Shown here: positions 55,490-61,499 of the stretch, one piece after another | Layout of the letters: each line of letters starts with the position of its first letter | Numbering within the stretch: position 1 is the stretch's first letter | NCBI RefSeq assembly: GCF_002812955.1 | Contig: NZ_PFXK01000001.1 | Location: forward strand, 248,001-312,000 | DNA: 64,000 nt | From: Vibrio sp. HA2012 | GTDB taxonomy: Bacteria > Pseudomonadota > Gammaproteobacteria > Enterobacterales > Vibrionaceae | Direction: 5' to 3' | Program-made: the position numbers and the translations under genes | Notes under the pieces: model-generated | Seen by the model: the letters and a program-made list of their open reading frames with translations, nothing else | Database searches by the model: none | Told to the model about the DNA's origin: nothing

Positions 55490-55565
55490 TTGGTCGTTGC
55501 TGTCTTGACCTTCCTTGCTTGGTCGTTAGGATGGTCGTTACCTCTGGCGTGAACTTTGGTCGGTT
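55490..55565 (-). repeat. Cluster of four AACGACCA-type direct repeats
   Basis: Read on the minus strand: CTAACCGACCAAAG, GAGGTAACGACCATCC, CCTAACGACCAAGC, GCAACGACCAAGAAG, within about 75 bases and ending 25 bases before the 98-residue gene. The same motif stands directly before start codons elsewhere in the prophage. Confidence 0.6.
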
Positions 55566-56054
55566 AGCGCCCCGATAGCCCAGCCTTAGTGCTGGGCTTT
55601 TTGGTTCATACGGCAGAGAAAATTGAAGCCCCTCGACCTCCTCCAGAGGCGAAATATGGTAAAGACCAGCGTTCTTTTAAAACCAAGGGGCATAATTCGG
55701 AATTCGGGAAAAGACGCCCCAAACAAAGAAGGTAAGGGGCGATTCAAACAACGTTGGCTAGGTGAAGTGATTAACACTTCCTACAGAGCAGTGGATTACT
55801 ACGCTGTAGGAAATGATCTCAGTCTAGTTCCTGAGCGCCAACGCTATGCAGGTAGTTAGGCTACATAACGATTCGCGTCTTTCCGCTTGTCATAATGATC
55901 ACCCCGTTAAGGAGGTCAGGGCTCATTCCGGCAAAATATTGCTGCTAATCTACGTCCCGATCACTTCCGGGCTTCAGCTTCCTTTTTTAAGGCACGGATT
56001 ACGTTCATGCCAGCGACACCGTCTTTTGCATCCCACTCGGGTATATGATTTGGA

Positions 56055-56110
56055 TAAGCACCTGAGTTAGTATTGGAAACGCTAACTTACAAAACCAGCA
56101 AAGGTGCTTA
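56055..56110 (+). promoter_or_regulatory. Nested hairpin hiding the ribosome-binding site of the 56116 gene
   Basis: Outer stem TAAGCACCT (56055-56063) pairs perfectly with AGGTGCTTA (56102-56110), and inner stem AGTTAG (56065-56070) with CTAACT (56082-56087). The 3' arm contains AGGTG, the Shine-Dalgarno sequence for the ATG at 56116. In this fold translation would be blocked, so the element is a candidate translational switch. Confidence 0.6.
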
Positions 56111-56115
56111 AAATT

Positions 56116-56385
56116 ATGAAAATGTTTAGATTTACTTATAAGCCAGATGGAACTAATCCATTCCCTTGGCAATCTGATGCTGCTTTCACGGTATTTTCCC
56201 CTAGTGGGCCGCATGTCTATTCTGTCGATACGTCCGACCCGGAAAGCCCAATAGTCGTTAAAACCATTTGGGTATCCGAAGCAATTAAGAGTCAGTATCA
56301 AAAGCATCTAGAACGCTATGAACTAACGGAGGAAGAGATAACTCATGATCGTCTTGTTGAGCTTGGTGCCAATCGGCATTTTTAA
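56116..56385 (+). CDS. Small protein encoded against the early operon
   Basis: 89 residues from the ATG at 56116 (the ATG at 56122 is a possible alternative). No family recognised. The sequence looks genuinely coding: a strand-rich N-terminal half (KMFRFTYKPDGTNPFPWQSD, AAFTVFSPSGPHVYSVDTSD) and a charged helical C-terminal half (QKHLERYELTEEEITHDRLV). It is the only plus-strand gene inside the leftward operon, and its last 101 bases overlap the end of the gene on the other strand. The nested hairpin directly upstream suggests tight control. Confidence 0.6.
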   Translation: MKMFRFTYKPDGTNPFPWQSDAAFTVFSPSGPHVYSVDTSDPESPIVVKTIWVSEAIKSQYQKHLERYELTEEEITHDRLVELGANRHF

Positions 56386-56860
56386 AGTTGGAGCAAACAA
56401 GGTTTTCTTTTAACCAGTTATCAAACTCACTTGGCGGCATTAGGCGTTTGTTAATGTCGCTTGTGAAACTAATGAAAGAGAAATCATTTTCCCGTTTTTT
56501 AACTTCCCCGAGAATCTCATCAATATCACCAGAAATCAGTTCAATGCCCAAAAGCTCCACAGGAACATCTTTCCATGTAGTGTATTCTTTGGTCCAATTA
56601 ATCCCGCCATCCATGAGCAAGTCAAGCTGTCTATGGATATGACAATCATCGCGACTAGCAACCTTTGTAAAAGCTGCAAACCCCGCCACAACCAAGCTAT
56701 TAAATCGTCCGGCCAAGCAAAGCGTTACGCTTAAAAAGGACTCAGGCTTCTCTGGTTCAATCAGCGAGGCTATGGCTTCAAGTAACTTGTCATAATCTCG
56801 GTAGCGGATGGTTTTCCGTGGCTCGCTAAATAGGAACCGCTGCTCTATGAATGGAATCAT
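56285..56860 (-). CDS. Uncharacterised phage protein, 191 residues
   Basis: No family recognised. It starts at the ATG at 56860, with GGGGAG seven bases upstream. The protein has a hydrophobic central segment (SVTLCLAGRFNSLVVAGFAAF, in outline) and an acidic C-terminal part (QAQQDDHELSLPP). It lies 27 bases after the XRE gene on the same strand and is the second gene of the leftward operon. Its 3' end overlaps the plus-strand gene at 56116 by 101 bases. Confidence 0.6.
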   Translation of the reverse strand: MIPFIEQRFLFSEPRKTIRYRDYDKLLEAIASLIEPEKPESFLSVTLCLAGRFNSLVVAGFAAFTKVASRDDCHIHRQLDLLMDGGINWTKEYTTWKDVPVELLGIELISGDIDEILGEVKKRENDFSFISFTSDINKRLMPPSEFDNWLKENLVCSNFKNADWHQAQQDDHELSLPPLVHSVLDAFDTDS

Positions 56861-56887
56861 AATCTCCCCTAGTAACAAATAAGCCCG

Positions 56888-57367
56888 TTAAGTCAGGCTT
56901 TCTTCTTCGTAAAGCATTGACACCAAGGTGTTTAGGTTAAACGCTTCAGTATCATTCACTCTTGCCAGGTTTCTGCTATGCAAATAAAGGCCTTCGTGTT
57001 CAATTGAGTCTGCTACAGCTTTTGCTTTTGCTTCAATCGAGCGCCAAACATGAAGCGAAAGCGGTTGATTACTTGTTATCACCGAAACTTCTGTTGGCGA
57101 ATCGCCTTCCTGTTCAGGCTCAACTTTTTCAAACACTGGCTCGCCATCGCCATAAACTAACCATTCGGGGGAGCAGCAGAGGAGCTTACATGAAGCCATC
57201 AACAAGCGATCTTTCATGGAAGAAATTACGTTATTCTCTAAATGAGAAATATTCATTCTTGTTGGATTCAGTGACGGATCCACTTGTTTAAGAGCTTCAG
57301 CCATTCCATCTTGAGTTAACCCTGTTGCTTCGCGTGCAATGCGGAAGCGATCTCCAATAGTTTCCAT
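56888..57367 (-). CDS. XRE-family regulator lacking a peptidase domain, paralogue of the CI repressor
   Basis: 159 residues; AGGAGG lies six bases before the ATG at 57367. The N-terminal domain (about 1-76) is clearly related to that of the CI gene at 57988: both have GLTQ, DPSxN, TR, LEN, SM, DxLL and the unusual PxWLVYG motif at matching positions. The C-terminal half (PTEVSVITSNQPLSLHVW onward) has no S24 protease, so RecA-stimulated cleavage is not expected. It is the first gene of the leftward operon and should be repressed by CI. It could bind the same operators with a different outcome, such as regulating its own operon after induction. Confidence 0.82.
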   Translation of the reverse strand: METIGDRFRIAREATGLTQDGMAEALKQVDPSLNPTRMNISHLENNVISSMKDRLLMASCKLLCCSPEWLVYGDGEPVFEKVEPEQEGDSPTEVSVITSNQPLSLHVWRSIEAKAKAVADSIEHEGLYLHSRNLARVNDTEAFNLNTLVSMLYEEESLT

Positions 57368-57381
57368 AATTCCTCCTGTTA

Positions 57382-57495
57382 ATTTGAAAGCTCTTTAGTG
57401 TATTCCACACATCGACCAAAATGTGCAGAAAGTTTTGGTAACGAACCTGAATAAACCAAACATGCAGATCTATCTATACCAAAGAGCTTTCAAAT
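57382..57495. repeat. Perfect 15-bp inverted repeat carrying boxA-like cores
   Basis: ATTTGAAAGCTCTTT (57382-57396) and AAAGAGCTTTCAAAT (57481-57495) are exact reverse complements 84 bases apart. Each arm contains GCTCTTT, the core of boxA. The pair frames the last part of the leader of the leftward operon, ending just before the Shine-Dalgarno sequence of the XRE gene. Confidence 0.65.
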
Positions 57496-57760
57496 CGACT
57501 CTGTTTCCAAAGCCTATTTTGTCTCTACCTCACCGCCGAGACGGGCGGGGTTGTATGCATTACGGGTCATTCTCTCGGTTAAGCCATATCAGCTATATCA
57601 GCCGTCTGGTTCTTCCAAACGTTGGTTCCTTATCTGGGGAATCTGATACCCGGTCGCCGTAAGAGGCATGCAAGTCTATTTCAGTGAATTTCTGTCCTCC
57701 GTCACTGGGTTACTCGGAGTGACCTAACCGGATAGTCCGGGTAGTCGTTCATGGTTCGGT

Positions 57761-57774
57761 TTATTAAAGAGCAC
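57761..57774 (-). promoter_or_regulatory. boxA-like element
   Basis: The minus strand reads GTGCTCTTTAATAA, matching bacterial rRNA boxA (TGCTCTTTAACA) at nearly every position. It is the first such element after the presumed leftward promoter. Confidence 0.55.
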
Positions 57775-57823
57775 ATCAGCGAGAGTCTGAGGGACTGCGT
57801 AACTGATGTGGCTAATGTAAGTT

Positions 57824-57882
57824 ATTTTACGTAAATAGATCAACCTGACGAGAGTAAATAAATTTACAATTTTAGTGAAACG
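57824..57882. promoter_or_regulatory. Left operator-like cluster (OL)
   Basis: TTTACGTAAA (57826-57835), GTAAATAAATTTAC (57854-57867) and TTTACAATTTTAGTGAAA (57863-57880) are palindromes or near-palindromes. The last is very like TTTACATTTAGTGTAAA on the other side of the CI gene. They stand at the likely promoter of the leftward operon. Confidence 0.55.
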
Positions 57883-57928
57883 AGATCTGAATCACATTTA
57901 TTCCGTTAGGTTATGAGTGTTATATGAA

Positions 57929-57954
57929 TAAAAAAGCCCTATTTAAGGGCTTTT
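57929..57954 (-). terminator. Terminator after the CI repressor gene
   Basis: On the minus strand AAAAGCCCT / AGGGCTTTT with a five-base loop ends in six T, 34 bases past the CI stop. It isolates CI from the leftward operon. Confidence 0.85.
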
Positions 57955-57987
57955 AAGTAGTCAGGGGAGTTTGTAAGTGGAGGGTTA

Positions 57988-58668
57988 TTAAACGGGTTTT
58001 ACATGGCTGACTACTGTACCAACAACGCGGCAATTTCCGTTGATTGAAAGAAAACGTAGCTCTGCGGGATAGTCAGGGTTTAGTGCTTTCAGCATTTTCC
58101 GTCCATCCAATTCGAGAAATTGTTTAAAGGTAGCTTCGTTACTGTCTTCCAATAATGCCACAATAAATTGTCCGCTTTTCGGTTCTAATTTTTCCGGATC
58201 TACATAAATTAAATCACCGTCTTCAAAGCGGGTAAGCATTGAGTCTCCTTTCACTCTTAAGGCAAATGTGAGAGGAGAGCATTTTACTGGACAAGGGTGA
58301 TAATCAGCTTGGTCTAAGGGAGTGTTGTCAGAAACAGTCGTCCATGATCCCGCTTGAACCCAGTTAATTTCAGGAACCATTTGATGTACGTCTGGACCCG
58401 GTTCGACATTATAATTTGTTTTCGTTGTATCATTGGCTGAAATTGGTTCGATGCCATATACCAGCCAATCTGGACGACAGTCTAGGGCTTTAGATAGAGC
58501 TAGTAGTAATTTGTCTCTCATGCTCTTTTGAGTGGCATTTTCCAATTGACTCAAGGTTATTCTGGTGAAGTTGATGCTTGGGTCTATTTTTCTAACCTTA
58601 CTTTCTAGAATTGATTGCGTTAAGCCTAACGATTCACGCCTGTACTTTAATCTCTCACCTAAATCCAT
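57988..58668 (-). CDS. CI-type phage repressor with S24 self-cleavage domain
   Basis: 226 residues from the ATG at 58668 (a TTG two codons earlier is also in frame). The N-terminal XRE helix-turn-helix spans about 1-72 (ESLGLTQSILESKVRKIDP). The C-terminal S24/LexA-type protease has catalytic Ser143 (GDSMLTRFEDGD) and Lys182 (EATFKQF), and an Ala106-Gly107 cleavage site in WVQAGSW. It should maintain lysogeny and be cleaved with activated RecA after DNA damage. It sits alone between two operator-like clusters, transcribed leftward, divergent from the Cro-like gene, the classical immunity layout. Confidence 0.9.
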   Translation of the reverse strand: MDLGERLKYRRESLGLTQSILESKVRKIDPSINFTRITLSQLENATQKSMRDKLLLALSKALDCRPDWLVYGIEPISANDTTKTNYNVEPGPDVHQMVPEINWVQAGSWTTVSDNTPLDQADYHPCPVKCSPLTFALRVKGDSMLTRFEDGDLIYVDPEKLEPKSGQFIVALLEDSNEATFKQFLELDGRKMLKALNPDYPAELRFLSINGNCRVVGTVVSHVKPV

Positions 58669-58692
58669 ATTCAAGTCACTTAAAATTTTAGA

Positions 58693-58756
58693 TGTAATTA
58701 TTCTTACACAATTAAATAGATTTTCCTTACGTCGTGATATTTACATTTAGTGTAAA
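58693..58756. promoter_or_regulatory. Right operator-like sites (OR)
   Basis: TTTACATTTAGTGTAAA (58740-58756) is a palindrome with TTTACA/TGTAAA arms; TGTAATTATTCTTACA (58693-58708) has related arms in the opposite order. They lie in the 118-base divergent gap between cI and the Cro-like gene. Confidence 0.6.
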
Positions 58757-58786
58757 TATATTTACTCTTGGGTGTGGAGGGTTCGT

Positions 58787-59020
58787 ATGAAAATCAATTT
58801 GTTTCAAATTTTATTAAATCGGTTTGGAACCGAGGCGAATATAGCCAGAGCTTTTGGTTTGAAGCGAGCTGCTTACCTAAAGCAAAGAGTGCCTGAAAAT
58901 ATCGCTTTGCTCTGCCATTTAGATCCAACCATCCCGTATACCTACCATCCTAGCCATTACGGGAAGAATTACGAGGGGCTGTCTCTCGAATTAACCAAAC
59001 CAGAGGTAAACGACCAATGA
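58787..59020 (+). CDS. Cro-like small DNA-binding protein
   Basis: 77 residues from the ATG at 58787, preceded by GGAGGG. Residues about 10-40 (RFGTEANIARAFGLKRAAYL) form a helix-turn-helix of the Cro/YdaS type, followed by PENIALLCHLD, the usual end of such domains. It is the first gene of the rightward operon, opposite cI across the right operator, the position of cro. The C-terminal part (TYHPSHYGKNYEGLSLELTK) is unusual. Its stop overlaps the next start (ATGA). Confidence 0.75.
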   Translation: MKINLFQILLNRFGTEANIARAFGLKRAAYLKQRVPENIALLCHLDPTIPYTYHPSHYGKNYEGLSLELTKPEVNDQ

Positions 59021-59409
59021 AAATTACTCACATCAAAGAGCGGCTTAACCAGTTGAGTAAGAACCGCACCGTAGGAAAAGAAGGGCTGAGTATCCGTGAA
59101 GTCCGGAATACTCAGATTAAGCAGCGCTTTACCGCTGACGAAGGCGATTTCATTAATTCTTTGGCCAGCACGATGGGGGTTTCTCGTGCTGTACTGAGCA
59201 ATGCCTTGTTTGTTGAGGCGATTATCGATTTGCTTGCTGATGATCAGGCATTGTGTGATGAGGTGATGCGTCGTTGGAATTACACCAATGGTACTCGTCT
59301 GTCATTTTTCGATGAAATCTATGCACGAACTAAAACCAGTGAACCTATTGAGGGTGAATATACCCGGGTTCAGCCTGATTCTGACGTTCATTCAATGGTA
59401 GGGAGATAG
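59017..59409 (+). CDS. Unknown phage protein, 130 residues
   Basis: No family recognised with confidence. The central part (QRFTADEGDFINSLASTMGV followed by SRAVLSNALFVEAII) has a ribbon- or helix-type pattern seen in small DNA-binding proteins, so a CII-like regulatory role is possible but unproven. The ATG follows GAGGTAAACGACCA, the start cassette shared with other genes here, and overlaps the Cro-like stop. Confidence 0.55.
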   Translation: MKITHIKERLNQLSKNRTVGKEGLSIREVRNTQIKQRFTADEGDFINSLASTMGVSRAVLSNALFVEAIIDLLADDQALCDEVMRRWNYTNGTRLSFFDEIYARTKTSEPIEGEYTRVQPDSDVHSMVGR

Positions 59410-59411
59410 TC

Positions 59412-59636
59412 ATGAAACCGGATCCGTTTAAAAACTTATTCCAAGACGAAATAGAACTGGGTTCGGAGTTTGTTGAACTGGTTATTGATGAGACCGCGAA
59501 GCGACGCGGCCTCCGTCATGATCAGGTTCGTGCGTCATTGTTGGCTAAATTAAACAAAATTGACCGCGAGCAACAAATTCTTACTGAGGGGCTAAGTGGC
59601 GCATACATCCATGCTACGCCAATGGGGGTGTATTGA
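59412..59636 (+). CDS. Unknown phage protein, 74 residues
   Basis: No family recognised. Acidic N terminus (FQDEIELGSEFVELVIDE) then a basic helical part (KRRGLRHDQVRASLLAKLNK). The start follows the previous stop by two bases, with GGGAGA upstream; the stop is followed one base later by the HNH gene start, so it is tightly packed in the rightward operon. Confidence 0.55.
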   Translation: MKPDPFKNLFQDEIELGSEFVELVIDETAKRRGLRHDQVRASLLAKLNKIDREQQILTEGLSGAYIHATPMGVY

Positions 59637-59637
59637 T

Positions 59638-60018
59638 ATGGCGAGATCAATCAGTTGGGCGAAAAGGCTTGCTGTATGGAATAAGACTAATGGGCATTGC
59701 GGATACTGTGGTACCGCTTTAGATATTGAGCCATCGCCAAAACCAAATTCATTCACAGTAGATCATGTCGTTCCTGTTTCCAGAGGAGGCAAACACGACA
59801 TTGATAATCTGATACCGGCCTGTCGAACCTGTAATGGCAGTAAGAATACAAAAACTCTTTCTGAATTCAGAGAGTGGAAAACGTGGAAAGATATTGTAGT
59901 TGAGAATGGTTTTTCGATTAGCCAGTTAACTTGGATGTTAAATAGCACAAATCTTCGAGAGCAATTTCCGAGAGAGTCGGTTGTTTTTCACTTTGAGAAA
60001 AGGGGTGAGTTGAAATGA
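59638..60018 (+). CDS. HNH endonuclease
   Basis: 126 residues from the ATG at 59638 (the frame is open further upstream inside the previous gene and that part is rejected). Zinc-ribbon HNH: CGYC (21-24), the DH pair D42-H43 in FTVDHVVPVSRGG, Asn57 in DNLIPACRTCNGSKN, and the second CxxC (62-65) with Lys69 following. Such small HNH proteins in phage early regions act in DNA processing, recombination or as homing enzymes. It is joined to the initiator gene by a four-base overlap (ATGA at 60015-60018). Confidence 0.85.
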   Translation: MARSISWAKRLAVWNKTNGHCGYCGTALDIEPSPKPNSFTVDHVVPVSRGGKHDIDNLIPACRTCNGSKNTKTLSEFREWKTWKDIVVENGFSISQLTWMLNSTNLREQFPRESVVFHFEKRGELK

Positions 60019-60845
60019 GATTCACTCTATTAATCAACCAATCTAAATCTCTTGAATGGGGAATTAGTTATCAACAGGCAGCGCTGTTTAGCTGCCTATA
60101 CGAAATTCAGTCGTGGGCTAAGTTTGAGATTGTAGATGGTAAGCCATATTACTGGGCGGCTAAAAACAAAATTCTTGAAGAAATCCCACTCATTTTTGAT
60201 AAGCCGGACACGCTGAAAAGACACTTTATTGCACTCGAAAAAGCGGGACTTATTGAGCGTGTAACAGTGCGAAATATGCCTTATATCTGCATTACTGAAA
60301 AGGGCAAGGAATGGAATAAAACCAATCCAAATAACGGCGAAAATAAAGCCGTGAAAAAAATCACGACCTCTGAATCAGAAGATGATAGAGCCGTGAAAAA
60401 TATCACGACTGGTAGTGAAAAAGATCACGACCTAGCCGTGAAAAAAATCACGACAATAAGTATATCAGATCAAAATACCAGTATTAGTAATAAAAAAAAT
60501 AAACAAAAAAGCACTCTCGACTTTTCAGGCTGGCCCTCTGAACCAAGTGAGCAAATTTTCACAGACTGGAAAACTGTCCGAGATAAAAAACGAGCCCCAA
60601 TCACTCAGACCGTAATTAACCGGCTTGCACCAAAGCTGGAACGTGCTCGTGATGAGCTGGGAATGAGTGTCGATGATGTGCTTGGTATTTGTGTTGAGCG
60701 GGGTTGGCAGGGATTTGAAATTGAATGGATCCAAAAGGTGGACGTCGCAATCCCAATACATAACCGCCAGGCTTCTCTGGAAGGCCGTAATCGTCAAGCT
60801 ATTGATGACTGGATTGGTGGAAGAACATTTGAGCAAGGGGAGTAA
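60015..60845 (+). CDS. O-like phage replication initiator
   Basis: 276 residues. The N-terminal winged-helix domain (about 1-100: FSCLYEIQSWAKFEIVDGKP, TLKRHFIALEKAGLIERVTV) is followed by a repetitive linker (about 111-150) in which AVKKITT or AVKNITT recurs. A C-terminal domain (about 165-270, FTDWKTVRDKKRAPITQTVI) probably contacts the loader. The linker repeats are the protein reading of four DNA iterons, as the lambda O gene contains its own origin. It is followed by a P-like gene. The assignment rests on domain layout, internal iterons and position, not on strong sequence identity to O. Confidence 0.75.
   Translation: MRFTLLINQSKSLEWGISYQQAALFSCLYEIQSWAKFEIVDGKPYYWAAKNKILEEIPLIFDKPDTLKRHFIALEKAGLIERVTVRNMPYICITEKGKEWNKTNPNNGENKAVKKITTSESEDDRAVKNITTGSEKDHDLAVKKITTISISDQNTSISNKKNKQKSTLDFSGWPSEPSEQIFTDWKTVRDKKRAPITQTVINRLAPKLERARDELGMSVDDVLGICVERGWQGFEIEWIQKVDVAIPIHNRQASLEGRNRQAIDDWIGGRTFEQGE
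60348..60455 (+). other. Candidate replication origin: four iterons inside the initiator gene
   Basis: GCCGTGAAAAAAATCACGAC occurs at 60348 and 60435 and with one change at 60390; a more divergent copy (GTGAAAAAGATCACGACC) is at 60415-60432. Copy starts (60348, 60390, 60412, 60435) are spaced close to multiples of two helical turns. Each copy has its own dyad, CGTGA / TCACG. This matches the layout of lambdoid ori regions. Confidence 0.7.
60456..60515 (+). other. AT-rich tract beside the iterons
   Basis: About 60 bases that are almost entirely A and T, directly to the right of the last iteron, as expected for a DNA-unwinding element of a lambda-type origin. Confidence 0.45.
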
Positions 60846-60851
60846 TGACCA

Positions 60852-61493
60852 GTGACTAACGACCAGAAACAAAGTTTTGCGCAGGTGCTATCAGATACGC
60901 TTAGCTTGTATCGATTTGAACTTACTCCTTCACTGCTTGAGATTTGGTGGGAAGACCTTTCTCACTTTGATTTGGAAGCGGTTAGACAGGCACTTTCAAT
61001 GCACCGAAGAAACCCGGATAACGGACAGTTTGCACCAAAGCCAGCTGATGTAGTCAGGCTTCTTGGCGGTACATCTAAAGACAGAGCAATCATTGCCTGG
61101 AATAAGGTTAACAAGGCCATTTCTAGTGTTGGTGCCTACAACTCTGTTGTCTTCGATGATCCGCTAATCCATGCAATTGTGAATGATATGGGGGGGTGGT
61201 CAGGGGTGTGTATGGGCGATAAGGAAGAACTGTCATTTCGACAAAAAGAATTCGAAAACCGGTATCGCACATATTTGTTTAATCCTCCCATGAGTTACCC
61301 GAAGGTTCTTGCTGGGATTTCAGAAATTCAAAATGTAGCAACGGGGTTTGATGTCGATCCGCCACTTGCTGTCGGGAACAGAGAAGGCTGCAAGCTTGTA
61401 TATCGTGGAGGAGAAGAACAAAACCAGCCTCTAAAAATAATGAGTAACAAATCAAACGTAGTCTCTATCAGCAGTGCGATTAACGCGAGGTAA
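60852..61493 (+). CDS. P-like helicase-loader protein (DUF6475 type)
   Basis: 213 residues from GTG at 60852 with GGGGAG upstream. The N-terminal half has the FELTPSLLEIWWEDLSHFDLEAVRQALSMHRRNPDNGQFAPKPADVVR pattern (in outline) common in phage replication-loader proteins annotated as DUF6475. The C-terminal part contains DPLIHAIVNDMGGWSGV and RQKEFENRYRTYL. Its place immediately after the O-like gene, as in lambda O-P, supports a role in loading the host DnaB helicase; that role is inferred. The upstream ATG at 60844 is closed by a stop after four codons. Confidence 0.7.
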   Translation: MTNDQKQSFAQVLSDTLSLYRFELTPSLLEIWWEDLSHFDLEAVRQALSMHRRNPDNGQFAPKPADVVRLLGGTSKDRAIIAWNKVNKAISSVGAYNSVVFDDPLIHAIVNDMGGWSGVCMGDKEELSFRQKEFENRYRTYLFNPPMSYPKVLAGISEIQNVATGFDVDPPLAVGNREGCKLVYRGGEEQNQPLKIMSNKSNVVSISSAINAR

Positions 61494-61499
61494 CGACCA

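Larger units (their letters stand above)
55464..56115. other. Stretch without a confident gene, with repeats and possible small ORFs
   Basis: About 650 bases. On the left are the AACGACCA repeats (55490-55565) and a hairpin CCCAGC / GCTGGG (55578-55596) with a T run on the plus strand. Reading frames of 60-80 codons exist on both strands around 55586-55859, but none has a good ribosome-binding site or family match. Very short minus-strand frames (for example 55961-56008, 15 residues) chain through ATGA-type overlaps. The right end is the hairpin that precedes the gene at 56116. Confidence 0.4.
57368..57823 (-). promoter_or_regulatory. Long structured leader of the leftward early operon
   Basis: About 450 bases between the operator-like sites and the XRE gene, with no substantial gene. 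It holds a boxA-like element, the 15-bp inverted repeat, a hairpin CCGGA/TCCGG (57729-57740 region), GTCACT/AGTGAC arms (57701-57723), and three tiny minus-strand frames of 16, 23 and 18 codons (57702-57752, 57598-57669, 57514-57570). Its length and features resemble nut/put regions of lambdoid phages. Confidence 0.5.

Noticed and set aside
55586..55859. Overlapping 63- and 78-residue frames on opposite strands
   Set aside because: Neither has a good start signal or family match; the evidence does not favour one over the other, so they are described only as part of the non-coding stretch.
57423..57662. 79-residue open frame on the plus strand in the leader region
   Set aside because: No ribosome-binding site, unusual composition, and it runs against the boxA leader and inverted repeat.
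57514..57752. Three very short minus-strand frames (16, 23 and 18 codons) as leader peptides
   Set aside because: Ribosome-binding sites are weak or absent; mentioned in the leader entry but not called as genes.
59638..60018. HNH gene as part of a defence system
   Set aside because: It is tightly coupled to phage replication genes and has no restriction or toxin partner, so a phage DNA-processing role is more likely.
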